Source: a virus. From it: a DNA stretch of 64,000 bases. This document shows, one piece after another, positions 35,847-43,573 of the stretch. A program made the position numbers and the translations under genes. The DNA is taken from positions 124,001 through 188,000 of IMG/VR virus record IMGVR_UViG_3300042923_000474. One strand, 5' to 3'. The notes under the pieces are model-generated. The model did no database searches. It was given only the letters and a program-made list of their open reading frames with translations, and was not told the DNA's origin. Each line of letters begins with the position of its first letter. The first letter of the stretch is position 1.

Positions 35847-36731
35847 ATGGAACAAGCGAACATTACTTTCACCGAAGACGCTGAAGGTGCACTGATCTTT
35901 CAATACGCTGGCCGTAAGTATCTCTACGCCGGTCGTAAAGATGGGATCATGTACGGCATCTCCACCGCTCGTAAAGAGTGGAAGGAGTTGCTGGAAGATG
36001 CTGGAAACCGCGAATACGAGAAGGTTGGTAGTCGGGCAGTGGCCATGGGTCTGGACTTTGTGCACTTCGATCTGGGTATCCTCAAGATCGACGTCGTCGC
36101 TAAGTTGACGGATCTGATGGAGACCTACGATGACTTCGAAGGTCTGGGCATTATGACCATCAGCAAAACCGATTGCCGTTCTCCAGACGGCATCACGATC
36201 GGTTTGATCGATGGCATGATCGCCATGGCTCGGGTTCTGCGTAAGGCCAACCTTGGCTCGGCAGAAGTGCAAGAGGCTCTGAAGGACTTCACCACCGATG
36301 AGGATGTGAAGTGGCTGATGGAGCACTCGGTACAGAACTGGGAGTTCGGCGCGGATGCTGACAAGGACTGGGAACTGGGTGATCCACTGCAGGTGGTCAT
36401 CCCTGAGTCGGCCCTTCAGTCGGCTGTGGAGCCTTCCAAAGATGGCAAGTACAAGGTGGAATACTGCCAGAAGACTTGGCCAGCTGGTTGGGATCACGAG
36501 GACTCGACCATCGAGTTTGATAGCCGGGATGAAATGAACACCTGGCTATTGGGGAAGATTGAGTGGTGCAAGTATGAAGATAACGGTTTCCGCTGCCGTG
36601 TCTACTTGTACAAGGACAACTTCCCTCACTCGATCGGTAAGGGCGAGTGGCTCTCTGACCAGTTCGTCAGTGTTGGATTGAGCTGGGTGCCTACCCTGGA
36701 CATCCTCTCCGACATGGAATGGATGAAGTAA
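35847..36731 (+). CDS. Hypothetical protein (294 aa), first of SD-hairpin cluster
   Basis: Acidic, mixed alpha/beta protein starting MEQANITFTEDAEGALIF. Its leader has the SD hairpin and the early-like promoter lies upstream, so it is probably an early gene. Contains repeated Trp-Asp/Glu motifs (WLMEHSVQNWEFG). No family recognised. Confidence 0.55.
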   Translation: MEQANITFTEDAEGALIFQYAGRKYLYAGRKDGIMYGISTARKEWKELLEDAGNREYEKVGSRAVAMGLDFVHFDLGILKIDVVAKLTDLMETYDDFEGLGIMTISKTDCRSPDGITIGLIDGMIAMARVLRKANLGSAEVQEALKDFTTDEDVKWLMEHSVQNWEFGADADKDWELGDPLQVVIPESALQSAVEPSKDGKYKVEYCQKTWPAGWDHEDSTIEFDSRDEMNTWLLGKIEWCKYEDNGFRCRVYLYKDNFPHSIGKGEWLSDQFVSVGLSWVPTLDILSDMEWMK

Positions 36732-36742
36732 CGCCGCAACAC

Positions 36743-36770
36743 CCTAGCCTGCCAATGGTGGTGGGCTAGG
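36743..36770 (+). terminator. Terminator hairpin
   Basis: CCTAGCC-TGCCA (36743-36754) pairs with TGGTG-GGCTAGG (36759-36770) around an ATGG loop, followed by ATTTATAACC, a TTATA variant of the usual TTATG tail. Confidence 0.65.
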
Positions 36771-36782
36771 ATTTATAACCAC

Positions 36783-36796
36783 GTTCTAAGGAGAAC
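36783..36796 (+). promoter_or_regulatory. SD-hairpin leader, copy 2 (compensated variant)
   Basis: GTTCT-AAGG-AGAAC: relative to the other copies one stem C-G pair is replaced by T-A on both arms, so pairing is kept. ATG at 36802. Confidence 0.75.
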
Positions 36797-36801
36797 ACAA
36801 C

Positions 36802-37218
36802 ATGGCTTTCAAAGACTACAACCGCAATCAACTGATCACTGGCCTCGTACTGCTGGCTGTTGTTTTCATCGGCGCAGTTCTGGGTTTCATGTTTGTCTAC
36901 AAGTTCGTAGGCAAGCTGGCTACAACGCTTTTGACGCTGGCAGCGATTGTCTACTACGTGTGGCAATACTTCCACTTCAAGAGCAACGCAAAGGCAAAGG
37001 CCGATTACATCGGTGCCCTGCGTGCGTCTCTGTACAAACAAACTGTCACCAACCATCTGGTGATGATCTTGAACCTGACCAATGTGGCAGCGTTGCTGGC
37101 TCTGGTCATTATGGGTTGGTGGTTCGTGGCGATCTGTGGGGCAGTGATGTCTTACATTACACTGGGGCATGTTCGTGAAGCGGAAGCTTTGCACAATGCT
37201 TCCCTGGCCACCCGCTAA
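36802..37218 (+). CDS. Multi-pass inner-membrane protein (138 aa)
   Basis: Four hydrophobic stretches are visible: about residues 12-32 (TGLVLLAVVFIGAVLGFMFV), 36-55, 87-103 and 105-122. The loop after the second is basic (HFKSNAKAKAD), placing it in the cytoplasm. A phage-coded inner-membrane protein in a probable early cluster may modify the host envelope or exclude other phages; function unknown. Confidence 0.6.
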   Translation: MAFKDYNRNQLITGLVLLAVVFIGAVLGFMFVYKFVGKLATTLLTLAAIVYYVWQYFHFKSNAKAKADYIGALRASLYKQTVTNHLVMILNLTNVAALLALVIMGWWFVAICGAVMSYITLGHVREAEALHNASLATR

Positions 37219-37265
37219 TCCTTCCTCCACCCGCAACCTCAATCTCATTTTCAAGGAATACAGCC

Positions 37266-37709
37266 ATGCAAAACTTCAACGTTAACACTCTGACCATCCT
37301 CGCCGCCCTGCAAGCTGAAGGCTTCAACGCTCGCCTGGAAAAAGAAGGCGCTTCCAACAAGAAGCACCAACTGCTGGGCGTGGTGGTCTGCTTCGTCGAT
37401 AACGCTGAGCAGTATGTCTGCCCGGCCTACACCGACCTGGCAACGTTTGAACTGAACCCAATCCGTCTGCGTGAAGGCAAACTGATCGTGGGCTCTAGCT
37501 CTGTCGGCACTGCTGACAGCGGTGGTCACAAGTGGTTCGAGTCGATCGCCAAAGACTTCAAAGGTGAACTGTTCCCAGTTTCCCTGGAGCCTGTAACCGA
37601 GGAGTACACTCCTCAACCAATCATCGAGCCAGTCGTGCCGGTGGTGTCCAAAGCTGAAGCTGCGGCCAACGCTTCTGAAGCTGTAAACGCTACCCCAGCG
37701 GCTGCTTGA
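37266..37709 (+). CDS. Hypothetical protein (147 aa)
   Basis: CAAGGAA precedes the ATG; this gene lacks the SD hairpin. It begins MQNFNVNTLTILAALQAEG and has a folded N-terminal 105 residues and a Pro/Ala/Glu-rich flexible tail. Strong codon bias suggests good expression. No family recognised. Confidence 0.55.
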   Translation: MQNFNVNTLTILAALQAEGFNARLEKEGASNKKHQLLGVVVCFVDNAEQYVCPAYTDLATFELNPIRLREGKLIVGSSSVGTADSGGHKWFESIAKDFKGELFPVSLEPVTEEYTPQPIIEPVVPVVSKAEAAANASEAVNATPAAA

Positions 37710-37715
37710 TGTACA

Positions 37716-37748
37716 GGGCCTTCCTTCGGGAGGGCCCGCTCTTATGCC
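37716..37748 (+). terminator. Terminator hairpin followed by TTATGCC
   Basis: Nine-pair stem GGGCCTTCC (37716-37724) / GGAGGGCCC (37729-37737) with one G-T pair and a TTCG loop; TTATGCC at 37742-37748. Confidence 0.8.
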
Positions 37749-37785
37749 CATTCATTTCGAGTGTGCATAAAAGTCTAATCACCAG

Positions 37786-37799
37786 GTCCTAAGGAGGAC
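37786..37799 (+). promoter_or_regulatory. SD-hairpin leader, copy 3
   Basis: GTCCT-AAGG-AGGAC, five bases before the ATG at 37805. Confidence 0.75.
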
Positions 37800-37804
37800 T
37801 AGCA

Positions 37805-38923
37805 ATGCGTACACTTAAAGATTACACCGCAGAACAAATCGCTGCTGCCAAAACGTGGATGTCGAATGAGTTGGAGGCGATGTCTGAAGCCAACTACGAC
37901 AAGACCCTGCTGCAGGTGCTGGAATTCCACCACCCAACTGGTCACGTGGAAGACATCCAGCCTGTTGTGATGGCTGCTCCTAAGCCGCTGGAAGGCGAGT
38001 TCCAACAGGGTGAAGAACCTGTGCTGGAAATCTACGGCAAAGAGGATGAAGTCAAGGCCATGCCTGAATTCAGCCAGTCGGGTCCTAAGGAGTTCGAGGA
38101 CAAGGTGGTTCAGCGCCTCATGCTGGCCATGGCTCGTGGTGAAATCAAGCTGGAACTCGATGGCACTCCTGAAGGCAAAGCTCGGGACGCCAAGGTGGTC
38201 AAAGATTACCTGACCCGCAATGCCGCGTACTACCCTCACGAATCCCGTGACGAGTGGTTGCGTGAGAACGGTGGCGTTTCCTCGGATGGCAAGGGCACTT
38301 TGTGGTTTGAATACCCAGGCGATGGCATGAGCGACATCAACCCACCTCGTCCTACCGAACAACACGGGGCTGAATTGGCTGCTCGTTTGGCCAATCAAAA
38401 GTTCCCACTCGACCGTTTCGGTAAACCGGGTAAGGGTGTCGAGGTGACTGTTCATCCCGATCACCTGGTCATGTTGGACAAGCCAGTCTACGTCGAGATA
38501 GACATCTCCAAGCTGGCAGAAGGTGACAGCTACATAACGCCGGACGGCAAGACCTACACCAAGGTGCATGGTCGTATGGTGCCAGCAGACGCCGTGCAGA
38601 CCGCCCTGTCGTCAATTCACCTGGACCGTCCTACCTCCGCTGCTCGTCAGCAAATGCATGAAGGGTCCCGTGCTCAACAGGACCTGACCAAGCCTGCTGG
38701 TCCAACCATTACCACCGGCATGGAGATCTTCATGGACCCGATGTCGATCGCTAAGCGGTTGGTGGGTCCGTGGGATGGTCCGGGCTGGGACAAGGGCATG
38801 GATGAAAAGGTGCGTCAGGAACGTTTGGAGTTGTTCGAGACCTACTTCGCCAATCGTCATCCTGATCTGTCCCGCGGTAAAGATGTAAAGCTGCACATCG
38901 TCCCTGTAAAGAAAGACGATTAA
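37805..38923 (+). CDS. Hypothetical protein (372 aa)
   Basis: A charged protein beginning MRTLKDYTAEQIAAAK with several Pro-rich turns (INPPRPTEQHGAEL) and a beta-type patch near residues 212-250 (VEVTVHPDHLVMLDKPVYVE). Largest gene of the SD-hairpin cluster. No catalytic motif recognised. Confidence 0.55.
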   Translation: MRTLKDYTAEQIAAAKTWMSNELEAMSEANYDKTLLQVLEFHHPTGHVEDIQPVVMAAPKPLEGEFQQGEEPVLEIYGKEDEVKAMPEFSQSGPKEFEDKVVQRLMLAMARGEIKLELDGTPEGKARDAKVVKDYLTRNAAYYPHESRDEWLRENGGVSSDGKGTLWFEYPGDGMSDINPPRPTEQHGAELAARLANQKFPLDRFGKPGKGVEVTVHPDHLVMLDKPVYVEIDISKLAEGDSYITPDGKTYTKVHGRMVPADAVQTALSSIHLDRPTSAARQQMHEGSRAQQDLTKPAGPTITTGMEIFMDPMSIAKRLVGPWDGPGWDKGMDEKVRQERLELFETYFANRHPDLSRGKDVKLHIVPVKKDD

Positions 38924-38938
38924 TCAACACATACCCAC

Positions 38939-38952
38939 GTCCTAAGGAGGAC
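38939..38952 (+). promoter_or_regulatory. SD-hairpin leader, copy 4
   Basis: GTCCT-AAGG-AGGAC, three bases before the ATG at 38956. Confidence 0.75.
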
Positions 38953-38955
38953 AAG

Positions 38956-39825
38956 ATGTCTAAAGAACAACGTGCACTGATCGATTCCCTGACCCCAGAG
39001 AATCGCAACATCCTGCTACTCTTGCAAATGCGCATGGGTTGCTACATGGATGGTGAGATTGAGTTCTGTAGGCGAGTGAATGTTATCCGCAACAATGGGG
39101 TCGAATACCTGTGCCCGGCTCGTAACCCTTCGATCTATAAAGGGATCGCCACTCAGCCGCTCGTACTCAATGCCTTCGGAGAGATCATTCTGGCTAATGA
39201 GACTGTGACCATCGGTGGTGCCCCTGTGTATGTCGGTTCGCTGGACATCATGGTGGGTGCCGCTGAGTTGCAAGAAGGCATGCGCCGTAACTCGGTAGAG
39301 CGTCGTAAGGTTGCGTCCACTCCGTTGATGGGTGGTCGTCGCATTACGGATGGGCCGGGTGTTAACCCGTTGTCACAGTTGGGAGAGGGCATCGAACTTC
39401 CAGTAGGTGGTCGAGATGCTCGTAAGTTCCGCAATGTTACCGTTGGCGAAATGGACCCTCTTCCAGATCGCTCTGACGTAGTGATCTCCCTGGATCGTCA
39501 TCGACCACTTCGCCAGAGTCCTATTCGGATTCATGGCGAGTCTGAGATCAACACTGAACGCTTAGGGCTTAATCTGAACCCAGAAGTGTTGGCGTCCATT
39601 AACAGCTTCATCGGTGAAGAATCTCGCAGTGCCTCGGCATCGCTGGCAAAGAACATGATGCCGCTGAGCGATTCGGAATACTTCAATCGCAAGATGCAGC
39701 TCCCTGGCTACACCCCACCTAAGTTCAGCTTCTGGACTCGGATGGGTTGGAAGTGGGAAAGCTTCAAGGAACGTGTGGCAGAAAGCCGTGTTGGCCAGTT
39801 CTTCCGCAATCTGTTTAATCGTTAA
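38956..39825 (+). CDS. Hypothetical protein (289 aa)
   Basis: MSKEQRALIDSLTPENRN opens a protein with a beta-rich first third, an Arg-rich disordered middle (RRNSVERRKVAS) and a basic/aromatic C-terminus (FWTRMGWKWESFKERV). The C-terminal amphipathic helix could bind membranes or nucleic acid. Unknown. Confidence 0.5.
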   Translation: MSKEQRALIDSLTPENRNILLLLQMRMGCYMDGEIEFCRRVNVIRNNGVEYLCPARNPSIYKGIATQPLVLNAFGEIILANETVTIGGAPVYVGSLDIMVGAAELQEGMRRNSVERRKVASTPLMGGRRITDGPGVNPLSQLGEGIELPVGGRDARKFRNVTVGEMDPLPDRSDVVISLDRHRPLRQSPIRIHGESEINTERLGLNLNPEVLASINSFIGEESRSASASLAKNMMPLSDSEYFNRKMQLPGYTPPKFSFWTRMGWKWESFKERVAESRVGQFFRNLFNR

Positions 39826-39835
39826 TTATTCCCAA

Positions 39836-39849
39836 GTCCTAAGGAGGAC
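39836..39849 (+). promoter_or_regulatory. SD-hairpin leader, copy 5
   Basis: GTCCT-AAGG-AGGAC, three bases before the ATG at 39853, with the same ATTCCCAA flank as copy 1. Confidence 0.75.
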
Positions 39850-39852
39850 ACA

Positions 39853-40050
39853 ATGGTTTCTGTTAAAGGTATCGCTACTCTGGTTCTCGGCATGGTTGTG
39901 GGTGGTGTGATTGTGAGCAACTCGACACTGATCCAAGGTAAGCCTGCGGTTACTCCGGCTGAAGAAGTTGTCACCGGTCACCGCGTTTCCCCTCTGGGTC
40001 AAGAGATGCTCACCTACAAAGGTGCGCGTACTCAGATCGTTGCACTCTAA
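39853..40050 (+). CDS. Small membrane-anchored or secreted protein (65 aa)
   Basis: A hydrophobic N-terminal helix (IATLVLGMVVGGVIVS, residues 7-22) after a short positive start, then a 40-residue polar tail likely in the periplasm. No signal-peptidase site is obvious, so a signal anchor is favoured. Unknown role. Confidence 0.5.
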   Translation: MVSVKGIATLVLGMVVGGVIVSNSTLIQGKPAVTPAEEVVTGHRVSPLGQEMLTYKGARTQIVAL

Positions 40051-40074
40051 TCACTTACTACCCGGAGAGATACC

Positions 40075-40473
40075 ATGGACCTGTTTGACGTAGTAGAAGT
40101 TGCAGCCACCACTCGCCGCATGAAATTCCAAGACGACTGGTTTACCGGTTGCTGTGGCATGCAAGCGTTTGCGCATGCAGTAATTCCAGATACAGTACCG
40201 GGTGATGTCCTCTTCACCCACGCACCTAGCGGCAACCGTACCATTGCTGTGGTAACGCCGCTGGGCAATGTGATCCTGCAGGAGATGGAGCGCGATGCGC
40301 GCCAAGTGCTCCTGTGGTCCACCAAACTCTTGGAGGGTTTGTGGGGCAAGGGTCTCATCCCTGAAGATCAGCTGGAATCCCTGCTTGGTCTTTGGGGGAA
40401 AGATAACGTTGGCATTCGCATTCAGCAGATGCTCAACCAGCAAACCAACATCCATGAAACCAAAGGAGGTTGA
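40075..40473 (+). CDS. Hypothetical protein (132 aa)
   Basis: CGGAGAG precedes the ATG. The product (MDLFDVVEVAATTRRMKF...) has a Cys-Cys pair (FTGCCGMQAF) and a helical C-terminal half. One base separates it from the next gene, implying co-translation. Unknown. Confidence 0.5.
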   Translation: MDLFDVVEVAATTRRMKFQDDWFTGCCGMQAFAHAVIPDTVPGDVLFTHAPSGNRTIAVVTPLGNVILQEMERDARQVLLWSTKLLEGLWGKGLIPEDQLESLLGLWGKDNVGIRIQQMLNQQTNIHETKGG

Positions 40474-40474
40474 C

Positions 40475-40822
40475 ATGGTCAGCAACAACACAGCAGTCCT
40501 TTATATTCGCAACCCCGATGAGAACTCCCGCGAACGCCACATCGCTGTCGATGACGATCCCAAGTGGATCGCCAAAGTCAAGTACGTCCTCGACAACGGC
40601 GCTGAGTATGCAGATCTTGTAGGTCCGCTGCTCGTGGCCCACGACGTACCGGGTGGCGGTCGCATGATGTTCTACCCGCTGCCGTACATCTTCCGCAGTG
40701 AGCGTGAGCGTGCAGCAGCGGCTGCTCGCCATGGCAAAACCCCACCGCCTGAATCCTGGGTTCAGCGGAAGGTTCGTGTACTGCAGAAAGTGTTTGGTCG
40801 TCAAGACCCACAGGCCGCCTAA
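40475..40822 (+). CDS. Hypothetical protein (115 aa)
   Basis: AAAGGAGGT lies before the ATG at 40475. Contains beta strands (NTAVLYIRNPDENSRERHIAV) and a basic helical C-terminus (VQRKVRVLQKVFGR). The stop codon is in the loop of the following hairpin. Unknown. Confidence 0.5.
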   Translation: MVSNNTAVLYIRNPDENSRERHIAVDDDPKWIAKVKYVLDNGAEYADLVGPLLVAHDVPGGGRMMFYPLPYIFRSERERAAAAARHGKTPPPESWVQRKVRVLQKVFGRQDPQAA

Positions 40823-40835
40823 ATCTTAAGGCGGC
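40814..40835 (+). terminator. Hairpin with stop codon in loop
   Basis: GCCGCCT (40814-40820) / AGGCGGC (40829-40835) with an eight-base loop including part of the stop codon; no T tract. Confidence 0.6.
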
Positions 40836-40846
40836 GCATTCCCCAT

Positions 40847-40860
40847 GTCCTAAGGAGGAC
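40847..40860 (+). promoter_or_regulatory. SD-hairpin leader, copy 6
   Basis: GTCCT-AAGG-AGGAC, five bases before the ATG at 40866. Confidence 0.75.
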
Positions 40861-40865
40861 AAGTG

Positions 40866-41234
40866 ATGAAGTCGATCCGTGAAAACGTAATGGAAACGAA
40901 ACTCCACCATACCGAACGTACAGTTGTAGACGGCATGGTGTTGGCACATGGCTTGTTGGGTTCGTGCAGAGCCTGGCAGCAAGATGCCATTCAACAAGGT
41001 GATGTCGGGGAGACGCATACGCGCCTGCTGCATGACCTTGCTTTTCTGTTGCACTGCATGCCTAAGGAAGAAGCCAACGCAACGCTCACCAATCTGGAGA
41101 GTCATGGTTTCTTGGTTGGGTGTGAGCAGGAGACTTCTCGTGTAGCCATTGCGTGTGATGGTCACCAGTTGTCCGCTGTCATTACCCGCGAGCAGGCGCT
41201 GGCGTACCACACAAACAATCTCACCACTCACTGA
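40866..41234 (+). CDS. Hypothetical protein (122 aa)
   Basis: The ATG at 40866 is preferred over the GTG three bases earlier because it keeps the spacing seen in the other SD-hairpin genes. It begins MKSIRENVMETKLHHTERT; largely helical and His-rich (HDLAFLLHCMPKEEAN). Unknown. Confidence 0.5.
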   Translation: MKSIRENVMETKLHHTERTVVDGMVLAHGLLGSCRAWQQDAIQQGDVGETHTRLLHDLAFLLHCMPKEEANATLTNLESHGFLVGCEQETSRVAIACDGHQLSAVITREQALAYHTNNLTTH

Positions 41235-41251
41235 CCCGATAAGGAGGACGC

Positions 41252-41749
41252 ATGAACAAGCTTGTAGATGTAACGTCCTCCATCATCGCGCAACATTACG
41301 GCCTTGCCTGGCATGGACACTCACTGACTCTCAAGCGATGGGGGTCAGTGGGTTGCCTGTCCAGTTTATTTTTTGTCTCCGTGTTCGATGGTTTGGTTTT
41401 AGTGGACCGTGTCAATGTGTCAGCCGAAGAGCAAGGGATGCGTCTTAAGCTCCCAAGCTTTCACATCTCCCCTCGGATGATCAATCAGATCTCAGGCAAT
41501 GTTCACCGCGTTTGGTATCTGGTAGCTGATGGGGAATTGTTCTGGATCAAAGACCGTGACTTCGATCGGTTGCTGCACCGCGTCAGGATTACCATTGTGG
41601 GGGATGACATGAATCACTTTGAACAGGACGTCATCGGTCCTGACATCGAGATTCGACAAGACTACATTCCGGGGCGTGGCAGACAACGTCGCGATTACTG
41701 GAAGAACCACCTCAATCGAAAACCCAGACCCGTCCTAGTGGCGTCATAA
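41252..41749 (+). CDS. Hypothetical protein (165 aa)
   Basis: Its leader keeps AAGGAGGAC but has lost the 5' arm of the SD hairpin. The product begins MNKLVDVTSSIIAQHYG, with a hydrophobic stretch (CLSSLFFVSVFDGLVLV) and a basic C-terminus (RGRQRRDYWKNHLNRKPR). It is the last gene before a strong terminator. Unknown. Confidence 0.5.
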   Translation: MNKLVDVTSSIIAQHYGLAWHGHSLTLKRWGSVGCLSSLFFVSVFDGLVLVDRVNVSAEEQGMRLKLPSFHISPRMINQISGNVHRVWYLVADGELFWIKDRDFDRLLHRVRITIVGDDMNHFEQDVIGPDIEIRQDYIPGRGRQRRDYWKNHLNRKPRPVLVAS

Positions 41750-41750
41750 A

Positions 41751-41796
41751 CCCTCTCCCATTACGGGAGAGGGGATCTATGCTGTCTTTTTTTTTT
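41751..41796 (+). terminator. Strong terminator with TATG and T tract
   Basis: Nine-pair stem CCCTCTCCC (41751-41759) / GGGAGAGGG (41765-41773), then CTATGC and ten T residues (41787-41796). The upstream TCATAA is the end of the preceding gene. Confidence 0.9.
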
Positions 41797-41881
41797 GTGT
41801 CGTGGTGGCTCATTGATGCCAGTTTTGCTTGGGTTAATCTATGTAGTACCTTGTTAATCCCCTTATGTACGGAGTTTACCC
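41797..41881 (+). promoter_or_regulatory. Probable promoter region of the macrodomain pair
   Basis: A short A+T-richer spacer following a strong terminator with two TATG elements (41840-41843 and 41864-41867) and CGGAG before the next ATG. A promoter is required here if the upstream terminator is efficient; the TATG assignment is tentative. Confidence 0.35.
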
Positions 41882-42271
41882 ATGCCTCTAGCATTGGTTG
41901 AACGCATCGAGTCAACGAATCAATCCAGGTTTGTTCTGGACGGCAGAGGTCCCTCTGCTGCTCAGTATTGGGGCGACTATCGTGGTCTTGAGGCCATGCT
42001 CTCTGAACGGCATAGCACGGCGCTGTACATGGCGCACGCTGCTAAGGAAAGGGGTGAACTAGACAGGAAGTTCTCGACCGACATTCCCCAACGTGTCCTG
42101 AACGACTACATTGTCCAAGCACCCTCGATTCTGCGCAAGCTGGACAGAGATATCAAAAACATCATTGATGCAGGAGGAGCCGACGCCATAGTGTACTTGA
42201 AAACACTATCCACGGTGAGAGGCGCGTTGACGGAAACGATCACGCACTTTGGCCGTATCGTAGGAACCTGA
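41882..42271 (+). CDS. Hypothetical protein (129 aa) upstream of macrodomain
   Basis: Helical, basic protein (MPLALVERIESTNQSRF...; YIVQAPSILRKLDRDIKNI). It ends two bases before the macrodomain start, forming a two-gene unit bounded by a terminator, so it may be a functional partner. No resemblance to DarT is seen. Confidence 0.5.
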   Translation: MPLALVERIESTNQSRFVLDGRGPSAAQYWGDYRGLEAMLSERHSTALYMAHAAKERGELDRKFSTDIPQRVLNDYIVQAPSILRKLDRDIKNIIDAGGADAIVYLKTLSTVRGALTETITHFGRIVGT

Positions 42272-42273
42272 CC

Positions 42274-42720
42274 ATGACTGTACTTGTCACTTATCAAAGC
42301 GTGTTCGACGCCCAAGCACAAGCGTTGGTCGTCACGGTGAACTGTGTCGGTGTGATGGGTAAAGGGGTTGCAGAGATTTGCAAACGCCGTTATCCGTTGG
42401 TGTTCATCGACTATGTACGCCGGTGTAGAAGTGGCAAGGTTAAACCTGGTCGCATCAGCAACGAGGATTGTTACCAATTACCTGATGGGCGATACATCAT
42501 CCTGTTCCCCACCAAGAATCATTGGCGACGTAATACTGAAGCCTGTTGGGTTGAGACTGGCCTAGCGGATCTTCTGCTCCACTGCCACCGTCTGAGCCTA
42601 GACGACGTGGCACTTCCTCCCCCTGGCTGCGGTAATGGCGGCTTGGAACTGACCGAGGTACAGCCGATGATCGACCTCATGTTTGAGGACGAAGACATTG
42701 AAGTTACCTTATGTATATAG
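42274..42720 (+). CDS. Macrodomain ADP-ribosyl hydrolase, DarG/TARG1 type (148 aa)
   Basis: The ADP-ribose loop TVNCVGVMGKGVA (21-33), the ILFPTKNHWR segment with Lys81, and PPPGCGNGGLE (116-125) follow the DarG/TARG1 macrodomain pattern closely; Lys81 is where these enzymes have the catalytic lysine that removes ADP-ribose from nucleotides or acidic side chains. Length equals a stand-alone macrodomain; the C-terminal DNA-mimic/antitoxin half of full DarG is absent. The likely role is removal of host-added ADP-ribose from phage DNA or proteins (anti-DarT-type counter-defence), or Appr-1''-p processing. The domain is certain by motif; the role is inferred. Confidence 0.85.
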   Translation: MTVLVTYQSVFDAQAQALVVTVNCVGVMGKGVAEICKRRYPLVFIDYVRRCRSGKVKPGRISNEDCYQLPDGRYIILFPTKNHWRRNTEACWVETGLADLLLHCHRLSLDDVALPPPGCGNGGLELTEVQPMIDLMFEDEDIEVTLCI

Positions 42721-42959
42721 ACGCGTTGCTGCGGCTAGATCCTTACCCTGAGGAGTTGACCAGCGATCTGGGAATACCAGACATGGTTGGCGAGACGGGT
42801 GCGGCGGTGGGCTTTGTGTCCTTTCACCACCGCAAGTTGTACAAGGCTAGTTATCCCCCGATGGCTAGGTTGTGCAGCCTACAGAGCATGGGGGCGTCCC
42901 GCCCTTGCCCGCCCCACCCCCGTGCTCTGTGGGGTGCTTTCCTCATCGCACCAGTGTTT
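42721..42959 (+). ncRNA. Highly structured gap, possible noncoding RNA or leader
   Basis: No convincing gene fills 42721-43041. A long hairpin is present: 42881-42894 pairs with 42917-42930 over 14 positions (one G-T pair) around a C-rich 22-base loop. A second small hairpin GGTGC (42932-42936) / GCACC (42947-42951) follows. An open frame from 42711 crosses all of this and the terminator and is probably chance. No tRNA shape is seen. Confidence 0.35.
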
Positions 42960-42988
42960 AGGCCGGCCTTCGGGTCGGCCTTTATGCC
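42960..42988 (+). terminator. Terminator hairpin followed by TTATGCC
   Basis: Nine-pair stem AGGCCGGCC (42960-42968) / GGTCGGCCT (42973-42981) with TTCG loop and one wobble pair, then TTATGCC (42982-42988). Confidence 0.8.
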
Positions 42989-43041
42989 CACACCCATTCT
43001 ATGCGACACCCCAGTCGTAGTTAACCCCAAAGGAGACACCC

Positions 43042-43560
43042 ATGAAAATTGATGTGGCCAAAACGGCACAGGAAAACCTGATCGCGCTGATCGTTGCCGC
43101 TAACCCCGGCAAAGAGTTGGCAGCCAATCAGTTCACCGCAGCCGCTCCTGTCGTCATCCCAGACGACGCTGGCCGCAACACCACCATCACTCTGTCCGCT
43201 GTTGTTGGTCAGGGCTACGGTGCTGGTGATGCGACCTTCAAATACACCCGTCTGTCCCTGGCTGGTGTGAACGTTACCCCTGTCACCAGCGTTCGCGTTG
43301 TTGACGGTGATGACGAGGCTGCTACCCTGACCAAAGTGCTCGCTGCTACCGGCATTCTGGCCAGCGAAGTTGATGCGTCGGATTACAACGCACCGACCGA
43401 TGATTCGGTTCCGGGCATGATCACTCTGACCCCGAAAGCAGGTTCCACCCTGTACGTCGGCGAAGAAGTGGTTATCGAACTGACCTGGGCCGCTGAAGCA
43501 GAGCCTACTCTGGGCGAAACCTTCACCGTGACCGATCTGGACGGCTTCGAACCCGCCTAA
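43042..43560 (+). CDS. Paralogous beta-rich virion-type protein, A module only (172 aa)
   Basis: Belongs to the window's large paralogous family. Submodule A1 has NTTITLSAVVGQGYGAG...YTRLSL, A2 has LAATGILASEVDAS, and A3 ends ETFTVTDLDGFEPA. It is the only plus-strand member and lies tail-to-tail with a minus-strand paralogue that ends NLNGFEPA. AAAGGAGAC precedes the ATG; strong codon bias. A surface or decoration role is guessed from repeats and expression. Confidence 0.6.
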   Translation: MKIDVAKTAQENLIALIVAANPGKELAANQFTAAAPVVIPDDAGRNTTITLSAVVGQGYGAGDATFKYTRLSLAGVNVTPVTSVRVVDGDDEAATLTKVLAATGILASEVDASDYNAPTDDSVPGMITLTPKAGSTLYVGEEVVIELTWAAEAEPTLGETFTVTDLDGFEPA

Positions 43561-43573
43561 GTCGTAATTGCGA

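Noticed and set aside
42711-43052. 113-codon frame after the macrodomain
   Set aside because: It has no good ribosome site, crosses a long hairpin and a terminator, overlaps the next start codon, and becomes Pro/Ala-rich nonsense. Its first 50 residues might be a relic.
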